Assembly: GCF_016185115.1 (NCBI RefSeq)
Contig: NZ_JACPOF010000024.1
Coordinates: forward strand, 104,413-168,412
DNA from: Polaromonas sp.
Lineage (GTDB): Bacteria > Pseudomonadota > Gammaproteobacteria > Burkholderiales > Burkholderiaceae_C
DNA length: 64,000 bases
Direction of reading: 5' to 3'
Shown: piece after piece, positions 29,138 to 38,894 of the stretch
How the letters are laid out: every line of letters begins with the position of its first letter
How positions within the stretch are numbered: the first letter of the stretch is position 1
Notes under the pieces: model-generated
Told to the model about the DNA's origin: nothing
Databases searched by the model: none
Seen by the model: the letters and a program-made list of their open reading frames with translations, nothing else
Program-made: the position numbers and the translations under genes

Positions 29138-30214
29138 ATGCTTTACAGAGAAAACGGTCAATTCAAAACCACCTACCGGGCAGACCAGCAGATCTTCCCC
29201 ATCCTCCAGGACCGCGTAGTCGTGGGCCTGTTCCTGCTGTTTGCGTTTGTCGCCGTGCCCATGCTGGCAAGCGACTACCTTTTCCGCGCCATCCTGATTC
29301 CTTTCCTGATCATTTCGCTGGCCGCCCTGGGCGTCAATATCCTCGTCGGTTACTGCGGCCAGATCTCACTGGGCTCGGGCGCTTTCATGGCCGTGGGTGC
29401 CTACGGCGCATACAACTTCTTTGTGCGCATTCCGGGCATGCCGCTGATACCCACGCTGATACTGGGCGGGCTGTGTGCCACGGTGTTCGGCATTCTGTTC
29501 GGGCTGCCCAGCTTGCGCGTCAAGGGCCTGTACCTGGCCGTAGCCACGCTGGCTGCGCAGTTCTTCAGCGACTGGATGTTTTTGCGCATCAAGTGGCTGA
29601 CCAACGACTCACCGTCGGGCTCGATCTCTGTCACGCAGCTACAGGTCTTCGGCATGCCCATAGACAGCGCCGTGAGCAAATACCTGCTGTGCCTCGGCAT
29701 ACTCGTCGTGATTGCGCTGCTGGCCAAAAACCTGGTGCGCGGTGCCATAGGACGGGAGTGGATGGCCATACGCGACATGGACGTCGCCGCAGCCGTGATC
29801 GGCATACGCCCCATGTACGCCAAGCTCAGCGCATTTGCCGTCAGCTCATTCATCATTGGTGTGGCCGGCGCGCTTTGGGGCTTTGTTCACCTCGGTGCAT
29901 GGGAGCCGGCAGCTTTTTCTGTCGACTTCTCTTTCCGCCTGCTCTTCATGGTCATCATCGGCGGCCTGGGTTCCATCCTGGGCGGTTTTCTCGGCGCTGC
30001 CTTTGTCACCATACTGCCCATCGTGCTGAGCCGTGCGCTACCCGCCATCACCAGCCTGTTCGGCTACGAGATGAGCACGGCCGGCGTGTCGCACGCAGAA
30101 CTCATGATTTTTGGCGGCCTGATCGTCTGGTTCCTGATTGTGGAACCGCACGGCCTGGCCAAGTTGTGGGCAGTTGCAAAACAAAAACTAAGGCTATGGC
30201 CATTCCCCCACTAA
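29138..30214 (+). CDS. livM: Branched-chain amino acid-type ABC transporter permease
   Basis: LGVNILVGYCGQISLGSGAFMAVGAY; REWMAIRDMDVAAAVIGI. Confidence 0.95.
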   Translation: MLYRENGQFKTTYRADQQIFPILQDRVVVGLFLLFAFVAVPMLASDYLFRAILIPFLIISLAALGVNILVGYCGQISLGSGAFMAVGAYGAYNFFVRIPGMPLIPTLILGGLCATVFGILFGLPSLRVKGLYLAVATLAAQFFSDWMFLRIKWLTNDSPSGSISVTQLQVFGMPIDSAVSKYLLCLGILVVIALLAKNLVRGAIGREWMAIRDMDVAAAVIGIRPMYAKLSAFAVSSFIIGVAGALWGFVHLGAWEPAAFSVDFSFRLLFMVIIGGLGSILGGFLGAAFVTILPIVLSRALPAITSLFGYEMSTAGVSHAELMIFGGLIVWFLIVEPHGLAKLWAVAKQKLRLWPFPH

Positions 30215-30329
30215 AACGGGGAAATGCTCGCAACTACCAATGCGTAACAGGGTATTTGTCCGTTTACTCAGGTGTCCGTTTGGATTTTGGTTTTCAGGTG
30301 TGTGATTTTTAAATTTTCAGGAGACAACA

Positions 30330-31661
30330 ATGAAGATTCGCAGTTTGATTCTGGCAGTGGCTGCAATAGCCGCTGGCGCTTCGTCCCTTGTGACGACCAG
30401 CGCATTTGCGCAGGCGAAGGAACAGTTCTTCCCGCTGCTGTCCTATCGCACCGGGCCTTACGCGCCCAACGGTGTGCCCTGGGCCAACGGCAAGCAGGAC
30501 TACCTCAAGCTCATCAATGCGCGCGATGGCGGCATCAACGGCGTGAAGCTCACATATGAAGAATGCGAAACCGGTTATGCCACTGACCGCGGCGTGGAAT
30601 GCTACGAGCGCCTGAAGGGCCGCCCTGGCGTTGCGATTTTTGACCCGCAGGCCACCGGCATCACCTTTGCCCTGACTGAAAAAGTCACGACCGACAAGGT
30701 GCCGCTGATCACACTGGGCTACGGGTTGTCTGTTGCACAGGACGGACAGGCCTTCAAGTGGAACTTTCCGCTCATGGGCAGTTACTGGACCGCAGCCGAC
30801 ATCCTGATCCAGCACATCGGCAAAAAAGAAGGCGGCATGGACAAGCTCAAGGGCAAGAAGATTGCCCTGGTCTATCACGACTCGCCGTTCGGCAAGGAGC
30901 CGATTCCCCTGCTGCAGGAACGCGCCAGGATGCAGGGTTTTGACCTGCAGCTGATCCCCGTGACCGCACCCGGCGTTGAACAGAAATCTGCATGGCTGCA
31001 GGTTCGCCAGTCACGTCCAGACTATGTGCTGCTGTGGGGCTGGGGCGTCATGAACTCCACCGCACTGAAAGAAGCGCAGGCCACGGGTTATCCGCGCGAC
31101 AAGATGTATGGCGTGTGGTGGGCCGGTGCAGAGCCTGACGTGAAAGACGTGGGCGAAGGCGCCAAGGGTTACAACGCGCTGACGCTGAACACTTCGGGCA
31201 CACAGCCCAAGGTGATCCAGGACATCCTGAAGATGGTGCACGACAAGGGCCAGGGCACAGGTCCGAAAGACGAAGTCGGCTCGGTGCTGTACACGCGCGG
31301 CGTGATCATCCAGATGCTGAGCATTGAAGCCGTACGCCGTGCACAGGAGCGTTTTGGCAAAGGCAAGGTCATGACCGGCGAGCAGGTTCGCTGGGGCATG
31401 GAAAACCTGGCACTCGACCAGAAGCGCCTGGACGCACTCGGCTTTACCAATGTGATGCAGCCGCTGTCAACTTCGTGCTCCGACCACATGGGTTCGACCG
31501 CTGCGCGCGTTCAGACCTGGAACGGCAGCAAGTGGGAGTTCTCGTCCGGCTTCATCGCGGCTGACGAGCAGATCATCAAGCCCATGATCAAGGCCGGCGC
31601 CGACAAGTACCTGGCCGACAAGAAGATGACGCGCCGTACCTCGGCGGACTGCCAGTCTTGA
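30330..31661 (+). CDS. ABC transporter substrate-binding protein (LivK-like)
   Basis: Signal peptide, FFPLLSYRTGPYAPNGVPWANGKQDYLKLINARDGGINGVKLTYEECETGY. Confidence 0.9.
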   Translation: MKIRSLILAVAAIAAGASSLVTTSAFAQAKEQFFPLLSYRTGPYAPNGVPWANGKQDYLKLINARDGGINGVKLTYEECETGYATDRGVECYERLKGRPGVAIFDPQATGITFALTEKVTTDKVPLITLGYGLSVAQDGQAFKWNFPLMGSYWTAADILIQHIGKKEGGMDKLKGKKIALVYHDSPFGKEPIPLLQERARMQGFDLQLIPVTAPGVEQKSAWLQVRQSRPDYVLLWGWGVMNSTALKEAQATGYPRDKMYGVWWAGAEPDVKDVGEGAKGYNALTLNTSGTQPKVIQDILKMVHDKGQGTGPKDEVGSVLYTRGVIIQMLSIEAVRRAQERFGKGKVMTGEQVRWGMENLALDQKRLDALGFTNVMQPLSTSCSDHMGSTAARVQTWNGSKWEFSSGFIAADEQIIKPMIKAGADKYLADKKMTRRTSADCQS

Positions 31662-31810
31662 GCGGCGTAGCCGCTCAGACTGGCTTTGCCAGGTACTGAC
31701 GGCACCCTCCCCAACCCCTCCCGCCAGGCGGAAGGGGCTGGCTCTCACGAGCCGCCAGCCTTGAGGGCTGATTACCGTAACCGCAGCCCTCAAGATTGGT
31801 CAGGAAAAAT

Positions 31811-32620
31811 ATGGACACACCCAACATCGTTCTCAACGTCAACGGCATCGAGGTCATTTACAACCACGTGATTCTGGTGCTCAAGGGCGTCTCGCTGCAG
31901 GTGCCGCAAGGCAAGATCGTCGCCATCCTCGGCGGCAACGGCGCTGGCAAGACGACCACGCTGCGTGCGATTTCCAACCTGCTGCAAGGCGAGCGCGGTG
32001 CAGTTACCAAGGGCTCAATAGAGCTGCGCGGTGAACGCATTGAAAACCTCTCGCCCGCCGACCTGGTGCAACGCGGCGTGGTGCAGGTCATGGAAGGCCG
32101 GCATTGCTTTGCCCACCTGACAATTGAAGAGAACCTGCTGACTGGCTCGTACACCCGCAAGAACAAGGCGGAAATCGCCGCCAATCTTGAGAAGGTTTAC
32201 GCCTACTTTCCGCGTCTTAAAACCCGCCGCACCTCGCAGGCGGCCTATACCTCAGGCGGCGAGCCGCAGATGTGCGCGATTGGCCGGGCGCTGATGGCCA
32301 GTCCCAGCATGGTGCTGCTTGATGAACCATCGATGGGCCTGGCGCCGCAGATCGTCGAAGAGGTGTTCAATATCGTGAAGGACCTGAACCAGAAGGAGAA
32401 GGTCACCTTCCTGCTGGCCGAGCAGAACACCAACATGGCGCTGAAATATTCGGACTACGGCTACATCATGGAGAGTGGTCGCGTGGTGATGGACGGCGCC
32501 GCGAGCGACCTGGCCAGCAACGAGGACGTGAAAGAGTTTTACCTCGGCGTGGGCGGCGGCGAGCGCAAGAGCTTCAAGGATGTCAAAAGCTACAAGCGCC
32601 GCAAACGCTGGCTTGCCTGA
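31811..32620 (+). CDS. livF: Branched-chain amino acid-type ABC transporter ATP-binding protein
   Basis: ILGGNGAGKTTTLRAISNLL, MVLLDEPSMGLAPQIVEEVF; start at 31811. Confidence 0.95.
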   Translation: MDTPNIVLNVNGIEVIYNHVILVLKGVSLQVPQGKIVAILGGNGAGKTTTLRAISNLLQGERGAVTKGSIELRGERIENLSPADLVQRGVVQVMEGRHCFAHLTIEENLLTGSYTRKNKAEIAANLEKVYAYFPRLKTRRTSQAAYTSGGEPQMCAIGRALMASPSMVLLDEPSMGLAPQIVEEVFNIVKDLNQKEKVTFLLAEQNTNMALKYSDYGYIMESGRVVMDGAASDLASNEDVKEFYLGVGGGERKSFKDVKSYKRRKRWLA

Positions 32621-32623
32621 AAT

Positions 32624-32725
32624 GGCCCCCACGCTTGTCACTTCGTGTACTGCGCTGCCCCCCGAGGGGGCTGCTGCGCCTGCGGCCCGGCAAAGCCGGT
32701 TCCGCGGCCCCTGCTTGCCTGCAGT
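32624..32725. repeat. GC-rich intergenic repeat (diverged copy)
   Basis: cccccacgcttgtcacttcgtgtactgcgctgccccccgagggggctgctgcgcctgcggcccggcaaagccggttccgcggcccctgcttg; shares the cggcaaagccgg..tccgcggcccc tail with copies at 34027 and 34162. Confidence 0.6.
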
Positions 32726-32770
32726 GCCCGCATTCAACCCAGACACAAAAAATACAAACCGGGGCCACGC

Positions 32771-34024
32771 ATGAGTTCCTATTACGATGCGCTTGAAACG
32801 CGTAGCGTCACCCAGCGCGAAGCTGCACTGATGGCTGCGCTGCCCGGGCAGGTGGCGCATGCGCAGGCTCATGCGCCGGCGTTCGCAGGCATTCTTGAAG
32901 GCATCAGCGCCCAGACCGTGACATCACGTGCAGCGCTTGCAAAACTGCCCGTCACGCGCAAACATGAATTGCTCGAGAGCCAGCAGGCTGCCCGCCAGTC
33001 CGGTGGCGATGTGTTCGGCGGTTTCAGTGCGCTGACTTACGGCGCGGGCATGCCACGCGTGTTTGCCAGCCCCGGCACCATTTACGAACCCGACAGCACA
33101 CGCCAGGATTACTGGCGCATGGCACGTGCCATATATGCAGCGGGCTTTCGGCCCGGCCAGCTGATACACAACAGCTTCAGTTACCACTTTGTGCCTGCCG
33201 GCGCCATGATGGAGTCCGGCGCACATGCGCTGGGCTGCACGGTCTTCCCAGGCGGTACCGGCCAGACCGAGCAGCAGGTGCAAGCCATGGCGGAGCTCAG
33301 GCCTGCGGGCTATATCGGAACGCCCAGCTTCCTGAAAATCATTGTTGAAAAAGCGGCAGAGATGAAAATCCCGCTGCCCACGGTGACGCGTGCGCTGGTC
33401 TCCGGTGAGGCCTTCCCGCCCAGCCTGCGCGACTGGCTGGCCGAACGTGGCATTGCGGGTTACCAGTGTTATGCGTCAGCCGATCTGGGCCTGATTGCGT
33501 ATGAAACCGAAGCGCGCGAAGGCCTGGTGCTGGACGAAGGCGTGATTGTCGAGATCGTACGGCCGGGTACGGGCGACCCGGTGCCTGAAGGCGAGGTCGG
33601 CGAACTGGTGGTCACCACCCTGAACCCCGACTACCCGCTAATACGTTTCGGGACCGGCGATCTGTCAGCCATACTGACCGGCCAGTGCCCTACGGGACGC
33701 ACCAATGCCCGCATCAAGGGCTGGATGGGCCGCGCCGACCAGACCGTGAAGGTGCGCGGCATGTTTGTGCACCCGGGCCAGGTTGCGGATATTGCCCGGC
33801 GCTTTCCGGAAGTGCTCAAGGCGCGCCTGGTGGTGAGCGGCGAGATGGCCAATGACAGCATGACCTTCAGGGTCGAATCAGCCTCAGCCATCGCAGGCCT
33901 CGACCAGCGCATCAGTGACGCCATCAGGGACGTCACCAAATTGCGCGGCACAGTCGAAATGCTGGCGCCGGGCAGTCTCCCCAATGACGGCAAGGTCATT
34001 GAGGATGCGCGCAGTTATAAATAG
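32771..34024 (+). CDS. Phenylacetate-CoA ligase-like AMP-binding protein
   Basis: PaaK-like YYDALETRSVTQREAALMAALPGQVAHAQAHAPAFAGIL...; start at 32771. Confidence 0.85.
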   Translation: MSSYYDALETRSVTQREAALMAALPGQVAHAQAHAPAFAGILEGISAQTVTSRAALAKLPVTRKHELLESQQAARQSGGDVFGGFSALTYGAGMPRVFASPGTIYEPDSTRQDYWRMARAIYAAGFRPGQLIHNSFSYHFVPAGAMMESGAHALGCTVFPGGTGQTEQQVQAMAELRPAGYIGTPSFLKIIVEKAAEMKIPLPTVTRALVSGEAFPPSLRDWLAERGIAGYQCYASADLGLIAYETEAREGLVLDEGVIVEIVRPGTGDPVPEGEVGELVVTTLNPDYPLIRFGTGDLSAILTGQCPTGRTNARIKGWMGRADQTVKVRGMFVHPGQVADIARRFPEVLKARLVVSGEMANDSMTFRVESASAIAGLDQRISDAIRDVTKLRGTVEMLAPGSLPNDGKVIEDARSYK

Positions 34025-34026
34025 GA

Positions 34027-34114
34027 ACACCCCTGCTGACGCTCACTGCGTGTAGCGTCCCCTCCCCTTGCAGGGGACGGCGCCTTGCGCCCGGCAAAGC
34101 CGGATCGCGGCCCC
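34027..34114 (+). repeat. GC-rich direct repeat, copy A
   Basis: aacacccctgctgacgctcactgcgtgtagcgtcccctccccttgcaggggac...cggcaaagccggatcgcggcccc. Confidence 0.8.
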
Positions 34115-34161
34115 TGCTTGCAGGTATCCAGTCGAGGCATCTACGCGTTCAGGCACCAAGA

Positions 34162-34251
34162 AACACCCCTGCCGACGCTCACTGCGTGTAGCGTCCCCTC
34201 CCCTTGCAGGGGACAGTGCCTGCGGCCTGGCAAAGCCAGTTCCGCGGCCCT
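34162..34251 (+). repeat. GC-rich direct repeat, copy B
   Basis: aacacccctgccgacgctcactgcgtgtagcgtcccctccccttgcaggggac...ggcaaagccagttccgcggccct, 135 bp downstream of copy A. Confidence 0.8.
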
Positions 34252-34395
34252 CCTGGTGAAGATGCAGGCCGGAGGCGAGTAAGAAATCCGTAAGCGGGAA
34301 GCGCGGTGCCTCACACTTTCCCTTACGTAGTTCCCGCGATGTGCGACAGGCATACGGAACTTAAACTTTGTGCTGTTTTAATCAGGAGACGAATC

Positions 34396-35379
34396 ATGAA
34401 ACGACTACTCGTTCTTGCAGTTGCAGCAACTGCCATTCTTGCCAATGCGCAAACCTTCCCCGGCACCAAGCCCGTCACCTTTGTCGTACCTTTCGCCGCA
34501 GGCGGCCCGACCGACCGCGTTGCGCGCGACCTTGCAGAAGCCATGCGCAAGGCGATTCCTGGTTCCAACTTTGTCGTTGAAAACGTCAACGGTGCCGGCG
34601 GCACGATTGGCGCCGCAAAAGTTGCACGCGCTGCACCAGACGGCCACACACTTTTGTTGCACCACATCGGCATGGCGGCAGCGCCAGGCCTGTATCGCAA
34701 GCTGCCTTACAAGGTGCTGGACGATTTTGAATTCCTCGGCATGATCAATGAAGTGCCCATGACCATCATCGGCAAGCCTCAACTGCCGGCCAACAACTAC
34801 CGCGATCTTGAGAACTACATCAAGGCCAATTCCGGCAAACTCAACATTGCGCATGCAGGTCTGGGTTCAGCATCCCACCTGTGCGGCCTGATGTGGCAGG
34901 CGGCCATCAATGCCAAGGAAGCGATGACCACCATCCCTTTCAGCGGCACCGCACCGGCGATGAATGCGCTGGTCGGCGGGCAGGTTGACATGATGTGTGA
35001 CCAGACCACCAACACCACGGGCCAGATCGAGTCCGGCCGTGTCAAGGCCTACGCCGTGACCACCACCAAGCCGCTGTCCGGCAACAAGCTGTTGAAAGAC
35101 TACCCCACGCTGCAGGAAATGGGCCTCAAGGGTTTTGACCTGACCATCTGGCACGGCCTGTATGCCCCGAAGGGCACGCCACCAGCGGTACTGGCACAGC
35201 TCAATGCGGGCCTGAAGGCTGCGCTGAAAGACGCCGACTTCCTGAAGAAGGAAGATGCCCTGGGCGCCGTTGTCGTGACCGACCGCCGCGTTGAGCCAGC
35301 CGCGCACAAGGCTTTTGTGTCTGCAGAAATCAACAAGCTCAAACCCGTGATTGATGCAGCGGGCAAGTACGCAGACTGA
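34396..35379 (+). CDS. Bug family tripartite tricarboxylate transporter substrate-binding protein
   Basis: PVTFVVPFAAGGPTDRVARDLAEAM, NGAGGTIGAAKVARAAPDGHTLLLHH. Confidence 0.92.
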   Translation: MKRLLVLAVAATAILANAQTFPGTKPVTFVVPFAAGGPTDRVARDLAEAMRKAIPGSNFVVENVNGAGGTIGAAKVARAAPDGHTLLLHHIGMAAAPGLYRKLPYKVLDDFEFLGMINEVPMTIIGKPQLPANNYRDLENYIKANSGKLNIAHAGLGSASHLCGLMWQAAINAKEAMTTIPFSGTAPAMNALVGGQVDMMCDQTTNTTGQIESGRVKAYAVTTTKPLSGNKLLKDYPTLQEMGLKGFDLTIWHGLYAPKGTPPAVLAQLNAGLKAALKDADFLKKEDALGAVVVTDRRVEPAAHKAFVSAEINKLKPVIDAAGKYAD

Positions 35380-35409
35380 TTGACGACGAATCTGCAGCAC
35401 CATGTTGCA

Positions 35410-35442
35410 AGCCGCCTGAGCCCAGAGCCAGGCGGCTTTTTT
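35410..35442 (+). terminator. Rho-independent terminator
   Basis: agccgcctgagcccagagccaggcggcttttttaa: GC-rich stem plus T-tract after Bug gene. Confidence 0.85.
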
Positions 35443-35539
35443 AATGCACGTGGATATTCCGGGGATTTACCCTCTTGAAGCGCTACGGCCACACGGTTAT
35501 CTTTGCCCTCAACAACATTAATACACAACGGAGACCGGC

Positions 35540-36550
35540 TTGAAAACACCCCGCACCCCCAACCGCCGCACAGCGCTTGCTGCGCTGGCCTTTACCGCAG
35601 CGGCCTGCGCCGTCATGCCAGCAGCCGCACAGGGCACCTGGCCGAGCAGACCCGTCAAGATCATCGTGCCGTTTGCGCCTGGCGGCACCACAGACATCCT
35701 GGCACGCGCCACCGCAGCTGAACTGAGCAAGGCCTTCCCCCATCCCTTTGTGGTCGAAAATCGCGGGGGTGCAGGCGGCAACATAGGCGCGGACGCCGTC
35801 GCCAAAGCGGCACCCGACGGCTACACGCTGCTGATGGGTACCGTGGGCACACAAAGCATCAACAAGTGGCTCTATGCAAAGATGCCGTTCGACCCGCAAA
35901 AGGATTTCACGCCCATCACCCTCGTGGCCGGCGTACCCAATGTCATGGTGGTGCCGGCCGACAAGGCAAAGGCCGCTGGCATCAACACCGTGGCCGATTT
36001 CATCAAATATGCGAAAGCCAACCCGGGCAAGCTGAACATGGCGTCAAGCGGCAACGGCACCTCCATACATCTGGCGGGTGAATTGTTCAAGAGCATGAGC
36101 GGCACCTACATGACGCACTTCCCGTTCAGCGGCTCCGGCCCTGCACTGCTCAGCCTTGTGGGCGGCGACATGGATGTGATGTTTGACAACCTGCCATCGT
36201 CCATGCAGCTCATCAAGGCGGGCAAGCTCAAGGCGCTGGCCGTGACCAGCGCCCAGCCTTCTGCGGCACTGCCGGATGTCCCCACGGTGGAACAGGCTGG
36301 CCAGCTCAAGGGCTTTGATGCAACGTCGTGGTTCGGCCTGCTCGGCCCTGCGGGACTTCCCCCCGACATCACCAACCGCATACAGCAGGAAGTTGCAAAA
36401 TCACTGGCCACACCGGCGATGAAAGAAAAGCTGCTGGCCCAGGGTGCCATTCCCAGCGGCAACACACCTGCCCAGTTTGCCCAGCTGATTGATTCAGAGC
36501 TGAAGAAATGGCAGCCTGTGGTGAAAGCATCCGGCGCCAAGGTGGACTGA
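35540..36550 (+). CDS. Bug family tripartite tricarboxylate transporter substrate-binding protein
   Basis: [55 protein letters not shown] start. Confidence 0.92.
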   Translation: MKTPRTPNRRTALAALAFTAAACAVMPAAAQGTWPSRPVKIIVPFAPGGTTDILARATAAELSKAFPHPFVVENRGGAGGNIGADAVAKAAPDGYTLLMGTVGTQSINKWLYAKMPFDPQKDFTPITLVAGVPNVMVVPADKAKAAGINTVADFIKYAKANPGKLNMASSGNGTSIHLAGELFKSMSGTYMTHFPFSGSGPALLSLVGGDMDVMFDNLPSSMQLIKAGKLKALAVTSAQPSAALPDVPTVEQAGQLKGFDATSWFGLLGPAGLPPDITNRIQQEVAKSLATPAMKEKLLAQGAIPSGNTPAQFAQLIDSELKKWQPVVKASGAKVD

Positions 36551-36572
36551 CAACCGCATCAGCGCCATCACG

Positions 36573-36603
36573 AAAAAAGCCCTGACATGCAGGGCTTTTT
36601 TTT
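36573..36603. terminator. Bidirectional rho-independent terminator
   Basis: aaaaaagccctgacatgcagggcttttttt between convergent genes. Confidence 0.85.
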
Positions 36604-36619
36604 GCGAGCGGGAAATCCG

Positions 36620-36916
36620 TCAAACGCCCCAGACCACCTCATCGCCGGCCTCGTAATTGCGCTGGAGCATATCGATGAACGGCATGGCCCGCTGGCGCAG
36701 ACCAAGGCCGTCGCCAGGTACCGCGCCTTCGTCCTTGTCACCAGACTCCTCATGGGCAATGGCGGCCTCAAGCGCCGCAATTGCTGCAGGCATCTGTTCG
36801 GGAAGGATGATGCCTTTGGGGCCAGCATCCTTGCCTATGACTTCCAGCACCTTGCGGCCATTGGCTTCGAGCATGATCACATCGCCAGCATTTTTTGACT
36901 TGAATTTGTAGAGCAT
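36620..36916 (-). CDS. DUF1840 domain protein
   Basis: MLYKFKSKNAGDVIMLEANGRKVLEVIGKDAGPKGIILPEQMPAAIAALEAAI. Confidence 0.85.
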   Translation of the reverse strand: MLYKFKSKNAGDVIMLEANGRKVLEVIGKDAGPKGIILPEQMPAAIAALEAAIAHEESGDKDEGAVPGDGLGLRQRAMPFIDMLQRNYEAGDEVVWGV

Positions 36917-37138
36917 TGCAGCACCTCAAGATTAATAGGAAAACCATTATGGGACCGCGTTTCGGGGTTTCCTGTAGGCATCCTTCCAATATTGACATGG
37001 CTCAACGCCAGCGCGATCAAGGCCTGGACGCGGGCCAGGCTGTTGCACAATAGGTTGCGGCCATTCACCCCGGGAGCAACAGCGGGTAAATGAAGCCATG
37101 AAGCCAGAACAACAGCTTGTGTAAATCGCCCAGACGCC

Positions 37139-37825
37139 ATGAAAAGCAACATCAGCGCCAAAAAATCAGAAACACCTGTGGCAAGCGCCAAAGCCGTCCG
37201 TCAGCCTCGCGCCAGAAAGCCTGCAACTGCCCCGATCTCGACAGTCAAGGAAGCCAGGCCAGACCTTCAGCCTTCAGACTGGGTGCGCGCCGGCATGAAG
37301 ATCCTCGCCCAGTCAGGCGTTGACATGGTGCTGATACCCCCGCTGGCCAGGGAACTGGGTGTGACCAAAGGCAGTTTCTACTGGCACTTCACCTCCCGCG
37401 AAGACCTGCTGATGAAACTGATTGACGAGTGGAAGCAGCACGCCACCCTGCGTGTGATCGACATCGTTGAACGTGCAGGTGTGTCGCCCCAGGAAAAAAT
37501 TCGCCTGATTGCCTTCATAGGTACCAACTCGCCAATTGACGAGTTCGGCGGTGCGGTTGAGCTGGCGGTGCGCAACTGGGCCCGCGTCAACCCGAATGTA
37601 CGCAAGGTCGTCGCCGATGTAGACCGCCAGCGCCTGAACTACCTGACCACCCTCTATGAAGAAATCGGCTCAAAGGTCGATGCTGAACTGCTGGCCTGCA
37701 TGCATTACTGTTTCTCAGCGGGCCTGAGACTGATTTTTGCGTATCCGGAAAAACAGAAGCTCGCCATGCGTCAGGCTGCGCTGGACCAGATTTTTTTCGC
37801 GGACCATCTGCAAAAAACGGCCTGA
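37139..37825 (+). CDS. TetR family transcriptional regulator
   Basis: AGMKILAQSGVDMVLIPPLARELGVTKGSFYWHFTSREDLLMKLIDEW HTH. Confidence 0.93.
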   Translation: MKSNISAKKSETPVASAKAVRQPRARKPATAPISTVKEARPDLQPSDWVRAGMKILAQSGVDMVLIPPLARELGVTKGSFYWHFTSREDLLMKLIDEWKQHATLRVIDIVERAGVSPQEKIRLIAFIGTNSPIDEFGGAVELAVRNWARVNPNVRKVVADVDRQRLNYLTTLYEEIGSKVDAELLACMHYCFSAGLRLIFAYPEKQKLAMRQAALDQIFFADHLQKTA

Positions 37826-37828
37826 GCT

Positions 37829-38827
37829 TCAAGCAGGCCTGCACGCTGCAGCATATTCGGCTGCAAGACGATTCACGATTTCTGCTGCAGGCAAGACCGA
37901 ATCGATGCCGCCGATGCCCTGGCCCGCGCTCCACACATCGCGCCAAGCTTTGGCCTCCGTCCCATCGCCCCGTTTTCCGAAACCGAAAGACGAGGTCTCG
38001 CGCGCAGGCAGGGCATCAACGTCAACGCCCAGCGCAGCGAAACTCGCACGCAGGTAGTTGGCCGGCAGCCCGGTCACCGCGCTGGTGCACACGATGTCCG
38101 CCGCAGCACCGTCCACAATCATCTGCTGGTAACGCGAATCGGCCTGCGCCTCGGTCGACGCGACGAAACGCGTGCCCACATAGGCAAGATCCCCGCCCAT
38201 GGCCTGTACGGCACGCACCTGCCTGCCATGCGAGATACAGCCTGACACGGCGACCAGGCCGTCAAAAATCCGCCTGACCTCATCGGTGAATGCAAAGGGG
38301 TTGAGGGTTCCGGTGTGGCCTCCCGCACCGGCACACACCAGCACCAGTCCGTCAACGCCCGCATCAATCGCTTTACGCGCATGACGCATGGTTGATACGT
38401 CGTGCAGCACGATCCCGCCATATGCATGAATACGTTCGGCGACCTGCCCCGGCGCATTCAGGCTGGTGATCACCACCGGCACCTTGTACTCACACACCAC
38501 ATCAAGATCATGCGCCAGCCGCTGGTTGCTGGGATGCACGATCAGGTTCACGGCATAGGGCGCGGCACGCCGGGGCTGCTGCGGTTGTGCATTCCATGCC
38601 GCGATCTCGCGGTTCAGGTAGTCAAGCCACGAAGCCAGTTCGCTTTCAGGCCTTGCATTGAGCGCAGGAAACGCGCCCAAGATGCCCGCCAGGCATTGCT
38701 GGGCCACCAGTTCTTTCGACGAGGCGATGAACATGGGTGAGCCGATCACGGGAAGGCGCAGCGCCGTAAATGGCTCTGTTGTCATGGCCGACGAAGCGCT
38801 TAAGGGTTTGTACGGGGATTGACTCAT
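37829..38827 (-). CDS. Nitronate monooxygenase family protein
   Basis: LPVIGSPMFIASSKELV, GVDGLVLVCAGAGGHTGTLNPFAF, GGDLAYVGTRFVASTEA. Confidence 0.9.
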   Translation of the reverse strand: MSQSPYKPLSASSAMTTEPFTALRLPVIGSPMFIASSKELVAQQCLAGILGAFPALNARPESELASWLDYLNREIAAWNAQPQQPRRAAPYAVNLIVHPSNQRLAHDLDVVCEYKVPVVITSLNAPGQVAERIHAYGGIVLHDVSTMRHARKAIDAGVDGLVLVCAGAGGHTGTLNPFAFTDEVRRIFDGLVAVSGCISHGRQVRAVQAMGGDLAYVGTRFVASTEAQADSRYQQMIVDGAAADIVCTSAVTGLPANYLRASFAALGVDVDALPARETSSFGFGKRGDGTEAKAWRDVWSAGQGIGGIDSVLPAAEIVNRLAAEYAAACRPA

Positions 38828-38852
38828 GGCATGCAGGCGAATAAATTATGCT

Positions 38853-38870
38853 CCATACCGCCCAGTATGG
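38853..38870. promoter_or_regulatory. Inverted repeat CCATAC-CGCCCA-GTATGG, candidate TetR-family operator
   Basis: Perfect 6-bp arms in the 67-bp divergent intergenic region, 25 bp upstream of the 38895 start. Confidence 0.4.
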
Positions 38871-38894
38871 CACACGACAAAAGCACCGTCAACA

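Noticed and set aside
30201-30226. Hairpin cattcccccactaaaacggggaaatg downstream of livM as terminator
   Set aside because: Imperfect stem and no T-tract; the downstream SBP and livF probably belong to the same operon.
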